A program made the translations under genes and the position numbers. Below the pieces are notes generated by a model, which did no database searches, had not been told where the DNA came from, and saw only the letters and a program-made list of their open reading frames with translations. 64,000 nt of DNA from Haloarcula litorea (GTDB lineage: Archaea; Halobacteriota; Halobacteria; Halobacteriales; Haloarculaceae). This document shows positions 18,420 through 26,324 of this stretch, one piece after another (the stretch's first letter is position 1; every line of letters begins with the position of its first letter). Location: contig NZ_CP119779.1 in assembly GCF_029338195.1 (NCBI RefSeq), positions 2,852,001 to 2,916,000 on the forward strand, in the 5' to 3' direction.

Positions 18420-19124
18420 ATGATCGACATCGCTATGGATATGGAGCAGTACGACTGCCCGTTCATCGACACGACGGCAGACCACGGTGTCGCGTTCGCG
18501 GCCGTCCACTGGGACTTCGACACGGCGGAACGCGAACTGGAGACGCGGATGGTCGTGGAGGCCGAGGAAACCGAGGCGCTGGACACCGGCCTGTCGGCCC
18601 TGCGGGACCACCGGAACATGAACGACGTGACGATGGTCCGCCGACAGGACGACGTGGCCCAGGTTCGGACCGTGATGGCCGAGACGACCGCGATGCGGAC
18701 CATCCGGGACAACGGGGGATACATCACCGGCCCGTTCCACATCGAGGCCGGCAGCGAGGTGTGGCACGTCGGGTTCGACCGGGGACGGGACGCGGACGAC
18801 ACACTCTCGGAACTGGACCGGGACAACGAGTTCGACATCATCGACCGGTCGGCGACGACGCTACCCGAACTCAACGACGTGGCACAGAACGCCGGGGCCG
18901 CGATGACGCTCATCGAGGGCTGCCGGGACCTCTCGGACCGAGAGCGCGAGACCCTGGAGGAGGCTGTCTCCTCGGGCTACTTCGAGAGCCCGCGGGACGC
19001 CACGCTGGGGTCGCTCGCCGAGGAGTTCGGTATCTCCAAACCCGCCGTCTCGAAGAACCTCCGCCGGGGCGAACGCAAGATGATCGAGCGCGTCGTCGAC
19101 GCGTTCGACGACATCGACTCCTGA
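18420..19124 (+). CDS. Bat-type HTH-10 transcriptional regulator
   Basis: The protein has 234 residues. The last 60 or so (RDLSDRERETLEEAVSSGYF...GISKPAVSKNLRRGERK) are the bacterio-opsin-activator-like HTH-10 domain common in haloarchaea. The first 160 residues form a haloarchaeal sensor-like region without recognisable cofactor motifs. ATGs at 18420, 18435 and 18441 are in frame; the first is taken but is not secure. A TATA-like GATTTATGATTA lies about 45 bases upstream. It is divergent from ppc and just upstream of the Liv operon, so either could be a target. Confidence 0.8.
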   Translation: MIDIAMDMEQYDCPFIDTTADHGVAFAAVHWDFDTAERELETRMVVEAEETEALDTGLSALRDHRNMNDVTMVRRQDDVAQVRTVMAETTAMRTIRDNGGYITGPFHIEAGSEVWHVGFDRGRDADDTLSELDRDNEFDIIDRSATTLPELNDVAQNAGAAMTLIEGCRDLSDRERETLEEAVSSGYFESPRDATLGSLAEEFGISKPAVSKNLRRGERKMIERVVDAFDDIDS

Positions 19125-19158
19125 GACACCGTGGCATCCACACCGTCGCTCCCCCGCG

Positions 19159-19172
19159 GTTAATATGTTAAC
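19159..19172. promoter_or_regulatory. Palindrome over the Liv-operon promoter
   Basis: GTTAA (19159-19163) and TTAAC (19168-19172) flank TATG, forming an AT-rich inverted repeat 40 to 54 bases before the first gene of the operon. It overlaps the most likely TATA element, so it could be promoter plus operator. Confidence 0.4.
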
Positions 19173-19212
19173 GCGCGGTTCTATTGTGGTCGTTCGTGTA
19201 TGTTTGCCTGGT

Positions 19213-20643
19213 ATGCGAGAGAGTATCACTCGACGGCGAGTCCTCGGATCGCTCGGTATCGGTATCGCCGGTCTCAGCGGCTGTGTCAGCCAGGACGGCG
19301 GCAGCGGCGACGGTGGAGACGGCAGCGATGGAAGCGACGGCGGCGACGGCAGTTCCAATATGAGCGAGGGCACATCGACGGACGGGTCGGACAGCACGCA
19401 ATCGGTGACGCTCGGGATGCTCCAGCCCCTCTCGGGGGACCTGGCGTACTACGGGCAGCAGTCCCTCTGGGGGTTCCTCTCGGGGCTGGCCCACAAGGGG
19501 GATATGACGCCACCCGCCGAGCCCAGTACCGGCGAGCTCTCCCTGAGCGTCGGCGACGTGGACTACACGATCTACGTCAGGGACACCGGGTTCTCGGCCG
19601 ATCAGGCACAGACCGCCGCGACGAACCTCGTCGAGAACCAGGACGTGGATATGCTCGCCGGCTGTGCCTCCTCCGGGGCCGCGGGCCGGGTCGTCTCGAC
19701 CGTGGTCAGTCAGGCGGGCGTCCCGTACATGGCCGGGCCGGCGGCCTCCGCCAGCATCACGGCCAGCAGCGAGACGTGTAGCGACCTGGTCTATCGCGCG
19801 AGCGAGAACACCGCGATGGACGCCCGCTCCGGCGGGAAGTACGTCGCCAACGAGACGGACGTCTCGCGGGTGTACCTGTTCGGGGCCGACTACTCCTTCG
19901 GCCGTGCGGTCGTCAACAACTACCAGGCGGTCCTGGAGAACGAGGGCGTCGAGATCGTCGGTAAGCGGTTCGTCGAGCGGGGCTACGCCGAGTGGGAGGG
20001 GCTGCTGGACAACGCCGAGGAGGACGGTGCGGAGGGGATCGTCGGCGGCTTCACCGTCGCGACGCTCCCGGCGCTGTTCAACGCCTTCGTCTCCGGCGAC
20101 TACTCCTACCGGGCGTTCGGCGGCTTCGCGACGCGGATCACCAACAGCGTCGTCGGCGGGACACTCCAGAACGTGCTGGGCGAGCCGCTGACCCGCGAGA
20201 AGCTCCGGAACGCGAAGCTCGGCCCGTTCACGACTCGGTACCACTGGAACCAGTACGACAACCCCATCAACAACAGCTTCGTCGACACCTACACCAGCAC
20301 CTACGGCGTCGTCCCGGACCTGTTCACGTCCGGGATGTTCACGGGTGCCTCGGCGATCCACCAGGCGATCACCGAGGGCGGCTCGACCGCGGGTGCCGAC
20401 ATCGCGAGCGCCCTGAAGGGGATGACCGTCACGGACACGCCGAAAGGCGAGGGCGGCTACACGTTCCAGGAGTACAACAACCAGGCCCGCTCCGAGATGA
20501 CCGTCGCCAACCCGATCCCGACGACCGACGAGTGGGCGGAGAACTGGGGCGCGGCCATCATGCCCAGCGAACCGCTCGCACGCATCGACGGGAGCGAGGC
20601 CACCATCCCCGCAGACAGCGACCAGATGAACTGCTCGCTGTAA
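19213..20643 (+). CDS. Liv-type ABC transporter binding lipoprotein
   Basis: The protein has 476 residues. Tat motif RRRVLG (7-12) and lipobox LSGC (Cys24) give an exported, lipid-anchored protein, followed by a Gly/Asp/Ser-rich linker (about 25-55). The mature part is a type-I periplasmic binding fold (MLQPLSGDLAYYGQQS at the start of the ligand domain). Like the protein at 314-1660 it ends with an NCSL-type tail. The start is the ATG of MRESITRRR because upstream residues would break the Tat signal. It is the first gene of a unit with two ATPases and two permeases. Ligand unknown; the downstream acyl-CoA genes hint at an organic acid rather than an amino acid. Confidence 0.88.
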   Translation: MRESITRRRVLGSLGIGIAGLSGCVSQDGGSGDGGDGSDGSDGGDGSSNMSEGTSTDGSDSTQSVTLGMLQPLSGDLAYYGQQSLWGFLSGLAHKGDMTPPAEPSTGELSLSVGDVDYTIYVRDTGFSADQAQTAATNLVENQDVDMLAGCASSGAAGRVVSTVVSQAGVPYMAGPAASASITASSETCSDLVYRASENTAMDARSGGKYVANETDVSRVYLFGADYSFGRAVVNNYQAVLENEGVEIVGKRFVERGYAEWEGLLDNAEEDGAEGIVGGFTVATLPALFNAFVSGDYSYRAFGGFATRITNSVVGGTLQNVLGEPLTREKLRNAKLGPFTTRYHWNQYDNPINNSFVDTYTSTYGVVPDLFTSGMFTGASAIHQAITEGGSTAGADIASALKGMTVTDTPKGEGGYTFQEYNNQARSEMTVANPIPTTDEWAENWGAAIMPSEPLARIDGSEATIPADSDQMNCSL

Positions 20644-20644
20644 C

Positions 20645-21448
20645 ATGCTCAGAACGCGAGGACTGACGAAGGACTTCGGCGGGCTGACCGCCGTCGACAG
20701 CGTCGACTTCGAGCTCGGGTCGGAGCTGACGTCGCTCATCGGGCCCAACGGCGCGGGCAAGACGACGTTCTTCAACCTCCTGACCGGGGCGCTGGAGCCG
20801 ACGGCTGGCACCGTCGAACTGCGAGCGGGCGACGGCTGGACGGACATCACCGACGCCGCGCCCCACGAGACGGCCCGGCGCGGGGTCCATCGCTCCTACC
20901 AGGTGACGAACGTCTTCCCGAACAGCAGCGTGCTGGAGAACGTCCGCATCGCGGAGCAGGCAAGCGGCAGCGACTCCCACGCGATCTGGCGCAACGTCGA
21001 CCACTTCGAGAAGTACACCGAGCGCGCGTACGCGAAGCTCGACCGCGTCGGGCTGACCGACCGCGCGACGGACCCCGCGAGCACGCTCAGTCACGGGGCA
21101 AAGCGGAAGCTCGAGGTGGCCATCGCGCTCGCGGGCGACCCGTCGGTGCTCCTGCTGGACGAGCCGAACGCGGGCGTCTCATCCGAGAGCGTCGACGAGG
21201 TACGGGACCTCGTCGAGGACGTGGCCGAGGACCACGCGGTCCTGCTGGTCGAACACAACATGGACATCGTGATGGACGTCTCGGATCGCGTCGTCGTCCT
21301 CCACCAGGGCAGCGTCATCGCCGACGACGACCCCGAGGCGGTCCGGGCCGACCCGGACGTCCAGTCCGCCTACCTCGGCGGGTACGAGCCGGGCGACCTC
21401 GACGACGCGACGGCCGACGAGACGGCCGCCGAGGAGGGGTCCGCGTGA
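20645..21448 (+). CDS. livG: Liv-type ABC transporter ATPase (LivG-like)
   Basis: The protein has 267 residues. Walker A GPNGAGKTT (33-41), Walker B VLLLDEPNAGV and the His switch LLVEHNMD are in place. The signature reads LSHGAKRKLE rather than LSGGQ, a common variation in LivG proteins. An acidic tail (DLDDATADETAAEEGS) is a halophilic feature. It starts one base after the binding-protein stop codon and overlaps livF by four bases. Confidence 0.9.
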   Translation: MLRTRGLTKDFGGLTAVDSVDFELGSELTSLIGPNGAGKTTFFNLLTGALEPTAGTVELRAGDGWTDITDAAPHETARRGVHRSYQVTNVFPNSSVLENVRIAEQASGSDSHAIWRNVDHFEKYTERAYAKLDRVGLTDRATDPASTLSHGAKRKLEVAIALAGDPSVLLLDEPNAGVSSESVDEVRDLVEDVAEDHAVLLVEHNMDIVMDVSDRVVVLHQGSVIADDDPEAVRADPDVQSAYLGGYEPGDLDDATADETAAEEGSA

Positions 21449-22143
21449 GCCTGCTGGAACTGGAGGGGGTCCAGACCTACTACGGGGACAGCCACATCCT
21501 CGAGGGGGTGGACCTCTCCGTCGAGTCCGGCGAGGTGGTCGCGCTCGTGGGCCGCAACGGCGTCGGCAAGACGACGACGCTGCGCTCGATCCTCCAGCTG
21601 ACCCCGCCACGTGAGGGGGACATCCGGTACAGGGACGAGTCGCTGATCGGCCTGGAGACCCACGAGGTCGCACAGCGCGGCCTCGGCTGGATCCCGGAGG
21701 ACCGCCGGGTGTTCGCGCAGTTGACCGTCGAGGAGAACCTCCGCGTGGCGGTCCCGGAGAGCGACGACGTTCAGGAGGGGTTACAGCTCGCGTTCGAGTC
21801 GTTCCCCATCCTGGAGGAGCGCCGCGGCCAGGAGGCCGGGACGCTCTCGGGCGGGCAACAGCAGATGCTCGCCATCGCCCGGGGGCTGGTCGGCGACAAC
21901 GACCTGTTGCTGGTGGACGAACCGAGCGAGGGACTCGCCCCGCAGATCGTCGCGGACGTGGCCGAGGCGCTGGCCCGCGCCAGCGAGGCCGCGACCGTGT
22001 TGCTGGTCGAGCAGAACCTCCCGCTGGCGCTGGACCTCGCCGATCGGTTCTACGTCGTCGACAACGGGCGGGTCGTCGACGAGGGCGACGCCGACGCGGT
22101 GTCGGCGGACGACGAACGGCTCAGGAGGTACCTCTCCGCATGA
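21445..22143 (+). CDS. livF: Liv-type ABC transporter ATPase (LivF-like)
   Basis: The protein has 232 residues with a GTG start overlapping the livG stop codon. Walker A is GRNGVGKTT (36-44), signature TLSGGQQQMLAIARGL, Walker B LLLVDEPSEGL, His-switch region LLVEQNLPLAL with Gln in place of His, which is usual for LivF. GLGWIPEDRRVF is also typical of LivF. It overlaps livH by four bases, consistent with translational coupling. Confidence 0.9.
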   Translation: MSLLELEGVQTYYGDSHILEGVDLSVESGEVVALVGRNGVGKTTTLRSILQLTPPREGDIRYRDESLIGLETHEVAQRGLGWIPEDRRVFAQLTVEENLRVAVPESDDVQEGLQLAFESFPILEERRGQEAGTLSGGQQQMLAIARGLVGDNDLLLVDEPSEGLAPQIVADVAEALARASEAATVLLVEQNLPLALDLADRFYVVDNGRVVDEGDADAVSADDERLRRYLSA

Positions 22144-23129
22144 TCGTCGAGACGCTGCTGGACTTCCTGACGGTCTCGGAGCTGGGGAGCGTCTTCTTCG
22201 AGGGGCTGGCGAAGGCGTCGCTGTACGTCCTGATCGCCAGCGGCCTGACGCTGATCTTCGGCCTGATGGGCGTGTTGAACTTCGCCCACGGGTCGCTGAC
22301 GATGGTCGGGGCGTACCTCGGCGGCCTCGTGATGGTCCTGACGGTGACACAGGCAAGCGGGACCGTCGCGCGGCTGGCCTTCTTCTTCCTGGCCATCCTG
22401 CTCGTGTTCGGCGCGCTCACGATGCTGGGCGGGGCGATCGAGACGACGATCATCAGGCCGCTGTACGACCGCCCGCCGATCTACCAGATCCTGCTGACGT
22501 TCGGCCTGACGCTGGTGATCGACGAGATCGTCCGTATCGTCCTCTCGATCTACGGGATGCAGCCGCTCTCGGACTGGCAGGCGGCGCTTGCGACCAAGCC
22601 CCAGTTCCTCCGCGAACCGGCGGCGCTCGGTCCGATCGACGTACGCTGGCTCGCCGTCTTCGAGATCCTGATCGGCGTGCTGACCGTCGTGGCGACCTGG
22701 GCGTTCCTCACCAAGACGCGATACGGGCTCTACATCCGGGCCGGCAGCGAGGACACCGAGATGGCCGCCGCGCTCGGGGTCGACGTCCGGCGCGTGTTCA
22801 CCGTCGTCTTCGCGCTCGGGATCGGGCTGGCCGGGGTCGCCGGGACGCTGCTGATGTGGGACAAGGTCTGGGGCGCGAGCGTCCCGCTCGCGGCCGAGAC
22901 GCTGCTGCCCGCGTTCATCGTCGTCATCGTCGGCGGCCTCGGGACCTTCCGTGGGACCGTCGCCGCCTCGCTGGTCGTCGGGATGACCGACGCCGTGATG
23001 ACGTGGTGGTTCGTGAACTACATCCGCTTTACCGGCCTGCCGGAACTGATGCTGTTCCTCGTGCTGGTCGTGACGCTCATCGTCAGACCACAGGGCCTGT
23101 TCGGCGTCGAGGAGGTGGGGGGCCATTAG
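22140..23129 (+). CDS. livH: Liv-type ABC transporter permease (LivH-like)
   Basis: The protein has 329 residues with about eight membrane helices. ASGLTLIFGLMGVLNFAHGS near the N-terminus is the LivH hallmark, and GLAGVAGTL and GGLGTFRGTVAAS belong to the coupling and membrane-helix region. It pairs with LivM to form the channel. Start overlaps livF; the stop codon overlaps the possible unusual start of livM. Confidence 0.9.
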   Translation: MIVETLLDFLTVSELGSVFFEGLAKASLYVLIASGLTLIFGLMGVLNFAHGSLTMVGAYLGGLVMVLTVTQASGTVARLAFFFLAILLVFGALTMLGGAIETTIIRPLYDRPPIYQILLTFGLTLVIDEIVRIVLSIYGMQPLSDWQAALATKPQFLREPAALGPIDVRWLAVFEILIGVLTVVATWAFLTKTRYGLYIRAGSEDTEMAAALGVDVRRVFTVVFALGIGLAGVAGTLLMWDKVWGASVPLAAETLLPAFIVVIVGGLGTFRGTVAASLVVGMTDAVMTWWFVNYIRFTGLPELMLFLVLVVTLIVRPQGLFGVEEVGGH

Positions 23130-23193
23130 CACCGAACACTCCCCGGCCGCGGCCGCCGACACGGCGTGGCCGACCGCCTACCTGCGGGCGCAC

Positions 23194-24432
23194 GTGCCCC
23201 ACGTCGCCGTCCTCGCCCTGCTGGCGGCGTACCCCGCGCTCTACCACACGCTGGTCGAGACGTTGACGCTGTACGAGGCCGAGGTGCTGCTGCCCAGCGT
23301 CGACACGATGACATCGGTGCTGTACTTCGGCCTGTTCGCGATGTCGTTCGACTTCATCAGCGGCTACACCGGCTACCTCTCCTTTGGCCACGCGGCCTTC
23401 TACGGGACGGGCGCGTACACCGTCATCCTGATCGCCAACGGTGCCGTGCCGCTGTTGCCGACCAGCACGCCGTTCATGGTCTCGCTGCTGGTCGGCGGCG
23501 TGTTCGCGGTCCTGCTGGCGATCGTCATCGGACTCGTCTCCTTCCGGCTGTCCGGGGTCTACTTCGCGATGATCACGCTCGGGTTCGCACAGGTGCTGTA
23601 CGTCTTCGTCCGGGGCTGGGACTACGTCGCGTCGAACCCCCGCGACGGCCCCTCGGTCGGCGGCACGCACCCGAGCGGGTTCGACATCGGCATCCCCGGC
23701 GTCGACCCGTTCAACATCGGCATCGGCGTGCTGGCCGGGGAGGAGGCGGCCCTGCTGGGCCACACGCTCAGCAGCACCGCCGTCTCCTACTACATGATCG
23801 GGCTGGTCGTCCTGGTCTGTTACTTCGCGATGCAGCGGATCATCCACTCCCCGTTCGGCCGCGTGATGATCGCCATCCGCGAGAACGAGGAGCGAGCGGT
23901 CGCCATCGGCTACAACACCTACCTCTACAAGCTGGCGGCGTTCGCCATCAGCGGCTTCTTCGGGGCCGTCGCCGGCGGCCTGTTCGCCGGGTTCCGGCGC
24001 TCGGCGACTCCGGAGAGCTCCTTCTACTTCCTGACGACCGGCGACGCGCTGCTGGCGAGCATCATCGGCGGGTTCGGCACGCTCGCCGGTCCGCTGTACG
24101 GGTGGCTGTTCGACGAGACGATCCGGGAGTTCCTCTCGAAGTCCGGCCAGGGCGGCGGCCTGCTCCCGTACCTCCGGGCCGGACTCGGCGAGGAGACGCT
24201 GGCGACGCCGGTGATCGGCGACATGACGCTGGGCGGGCTGGTCAACACGCTGCTGAACGGCCACGCCAGCCTCTACGTCGGCGTCGTCTTCGTCCTGTTC
24301 GTCCTCTACGTCCCGGACGGCCTCCTCGGGACCGTGCGCCAGCGCGTCGGCGGGACGCTCGCCGACGTCGCCCGCGCCCGGTTCCGGGACCAGCAGCCGA
24401 CCCCCGACCGCCCCGGAGGTGACGAGGAGTGA
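23194..24432 (+). CDS. livM: Liv-type ABC transporter permease (LivM-like); start uncertain
   Basis: From the GTG at 23194 the protein has 412 residues. It contains the LivM hallmarks SGYTGYLSFGHAAFYGTGAYT and VMIAIRENEERAVAIGYNTYLYK, with about ten helices. This GTG places the first residue at the edge of the first helix. The frame continues upstream with coding-like GC3 to an ATT at 23125 that overlaps the livH stop codon and would give a natural MSTEHSP-type hydrophilic N-terminus; see the findings. The gene overlaps the FabH-like gene downstream by four bases. Confidence 0.88.
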   Translation: MPHVAVLALLAAYPALYHTLVETLTLYEAEVLLPSVDTMTSVLYFGLFAMSFDFISGYTGYLSFGHAAFYGTGAYTVILIANGAVPLLPTSTPFMVSLLVGGVFAVLLAIVIGLVSFRLSGVYFAMITLGFAQVLYVFVRGWDYVASNPRDGPSVGGTHPSGFDIGIPGVDPFNIGIGVLAGEEAALLGHTLSSTAVSYYMIGLVVLVCYFAMQRIIHSPFGRVMIAIRENEERAVAIGYNTYLYKLAAFAISGFFGAVAGGLFAGFRRSATPESSFYFLTTGDALLASIIGGFGTLAGPLYGWLFDETIREFLSKSGQGGGLLPYLRAGLGEETLATPVIGDMTLGGLVNTLLNGHASLYVGVVFVLFVLYVPDGLLGTVRQRVGGTLADVARARFRDQQPTPDRPGGDEE

Positions 24433-25457
24433 CCGTCCACGTCACCGGGATCGGGACCTACCTCCCCGCGGAGACGGTGACCGGCGCGGAGGTCGCCGAG
24501 CGCAGCGGCATCCCCGAGGAGGTCGTCGTCGAGAAGATGGGGCTCCGGCGGAAACACGTCTGCCCGCCCGACGACGACCACCCCTCCGAGATGTGCGTCG
24601 CCGCCGCGGAGGCGGCGCTGGCCGACGCCGGGCCCGACGACTCGGCCCTCCCCGCCGACACGCTCGACGCCGTCCGGTACCACGGCAGCGAGCTGAAAGA
24701 CCACGTGGTCTGGAACGCCGCCGCGGCCGTCGCCGAGGAACTCGGGGCCGAGGGTGCCGGGGCCACCGAGAGTTACGCCCTCTGTGCCGGCCAGCCGGTC
24801 GCGACCCGCGAGGCCAAGGCGCTGCTTTCGGCCGACCCCGGGATCGACCGGCTCCTGCTCGTCGCCGCCAGCCGCGAGGAGGACCTGGTCGACTACGACG
24901 ACCCGGACACGTCCTTCATGTTCAACTTCGGCAGCGGCGCGACGGCGTTCGTCCTCGAACGGGACGCGCCCGAGCGGGCCGTCGCCCGCGTCCGCGAGAG
25001 CGCGACACTGACCGACGGTAGCTTCGCCGAGGACGTGATCGTGCCCGCGGGCGGGACCCGCCGGCCGCCGAGCCGCGACACCGTCGACAGCGGCGGGCAC
25101 TCGCTGCGGGTCCCGGACCACGAGGAGATGAAGCGCCGACTCGCCGCGGTGAGCCTGCCGAACTTCCGGCAGGTCGCCGACGAGGCGCTGGCGCGGTCGG
25201 ACCACGACCGCGACGACCTCGACTTCGCAGCGATCACCCATATGAAGCGGTCGTTCCACGAGACGCTCTGTGACGACTTCGGACTCGCCGAGGACGAGCA
25301 GCTGTACCTCGACGAGTTCGGACACGTCCAGAGCTGTGACCAGGGGATCGCACTCGACGCCGTCCGCGAGGACCTGTCCGACGGCGACGTGGTCCTCTGT
25401 CTCGCCGCCGGCACCGGCTACACCTGGGCGGCGACGGTACTGGAGTGGTGTACCTGA
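24429..25457 (+). CDS. FabH-like thiolase-fold enzyme with altered active site
   Basis: The protein has 342 residues with a GTG start overlapping livM. It opens like ketoacyl-ACP synthase III (VTGIGTYLPAETVTGAEVAERSGI) and has the nucleophile Cys119 in SYALCAGQP. The usual His of PHQAN appears as His271 in ITHMKRS, while the Asn of GNTSAAS is replaced by His299 in GHVQSCDQG. The catalytic set is thus Cys-His-His rather than Cys-His-Asn, so the acyl substrate or reaction may differ. It belongs to the transporter operon and precedes a hydrolase and an acyl-CoA ligase. Substrate unknown. Confidence 0.75.
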   Translation: MTVHVTGIGTYLPAETVTGAEVAERSGIPEEVVVEKMGLRRKHVCPPDDDHPSEMCVAAAEAALADAGPDDSALPADTLDAVRYHGSELKDHVVWNAAAAVAEELGAEGAGATESYALCAGQPVATREAKALLSADPGIDRLLLVAASREEDLVDYDDPDTSFMFNFGSGATAFVLERDAPERAVARVRESATLTDGSFAEDVIVPAGGTRRPPSRDTVDSGGHSLRVPDHEEMKRRLAAVSLPNFRQVADEALARSDHDRDDLDFAAITHMKRSFHETLCDDFGLAEDEQLYLDEFGHVQSCDQGIALDAVREDLSDGDVVLCLAAGTGYTWAATVLEWCT

Positions 25458-25520
25458 CAGCCGATATGAGAGTCAAGACAACAATATGCCTCACGGCACC
25501 GACTTCGGAGGGATCGTAAC

Positions 25521-26324
25521 ATGCCACACGCCTACAACGACGACGTCCGACTCGCCTACGAGCGGGAGGGACCGGCCGACGCCGAGACCGTGGTGTTCGT
25601 CGAGGGACTCGGCTACGGCCGCTGGATGTGGCGCTGGCAGCGCCGCGCGGTCCGGGACGACTACGACGTCGTCGTCTGGGACAACCGCGGGACCGGCGAG
25701 TCGGACGAGCCCGAGGGACCGTACACGATGGCACAGATGGCCGGTGACCTCGCGGCCGTCCTCGACGACGCCGGCGTCGAGTCGGCCCACGTCGTCGGCG
25801 CGAGTATGGGCGGGATGATCGCCCAGCAGTTCGCGCTGGACCACGGCCGGGCCGACTCGCTGACGCTGCTGTGTACGTCCCCGGGCGGCCCCAAGGAGGA
25901 GCCGATCCCCGAGGAGACCCTCGAACGGATGTACGGGGTCCCCGACGACGTCAGTGACCGGGAGGCCATCCGCTACAAGATGGCCCCCGCGATGACCGAC
26001 GCCTTCTGGGAGGCGAACGCGGACCTCGTCGAGCGCATCGTCGACTGGCGGCTGGAGAGCGACGCCAGCGAGCGCGCCCGTCAGTGGCAGGGGGCCGCCG
26101 TCGAGGCGTTCGACGTCCACGGCCGCCTCGGCGAGATCGAGGTGCCGGCGCTGGTCCTCCACGGGACCGACGACCGCGTGGTCCCGTTCGCCAACGGCGA
26201 GCTACTGGCCGAGGGGCTCCCGGACGCCGAGTTCGTCGCGCTGGAGGGCGCGCCACACCTGCTGTTCGTCGAGCGCAGCGACGAGGTCAACGAGCGCCTG
26301 CGGGGGTTCCTCGACGATGTCTGA
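25521..26324 (+). CDS. Alpha/beta hydrolase
   Basis: The protein has 267 residues. The nucleophile elbow is VGASMGGM with Ser95. DNRGTGESDEPEGPYT is the typical region before it. The acid and the base are likely in GTDDRVVP and GAPHLLFVE. It resembles ester or enol-lactone hydrolases (for example 3-oxoadipate enol-lactonase-like proteins), but the family does not fix the substrate. A Shine-Dalgarno GGAGGG sits eight bases before the ATG. It overlaps the acyl-CoA ligase gene by eight bases, so the two are co-translated. Confidence 0.8.
   Translation: MPHAYNDDVRLAYEREGPADAETVVFVEGLGYGRWMWRWQRRAVRDDYDVVVWDNRGTGESDEPEGPYTMAQMAGDLAAVLDDAGVESAHVVGASMGGMIAQQFALDHGRADSLTLLCTSPGGPKEEPIPEETLERMYGVPDDVSDREAIRYKMAPAMTDAFWEANADLVERIVDWRLESDASERARQWQGAAVEAFDVHGRLGEIEVPALVLHGTDDRVVPFANGELLAEGLPDAEFVALEGAPHLLFVERSDEVNERLRGFLDDV

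Noticed and set aside
22050-23162. Minus-strand frame of 370 codons opposite livH
   Set aside because: His/Asp/Glu/Gln-rich antisense product; livH on the plus strand has clear permease motifs.
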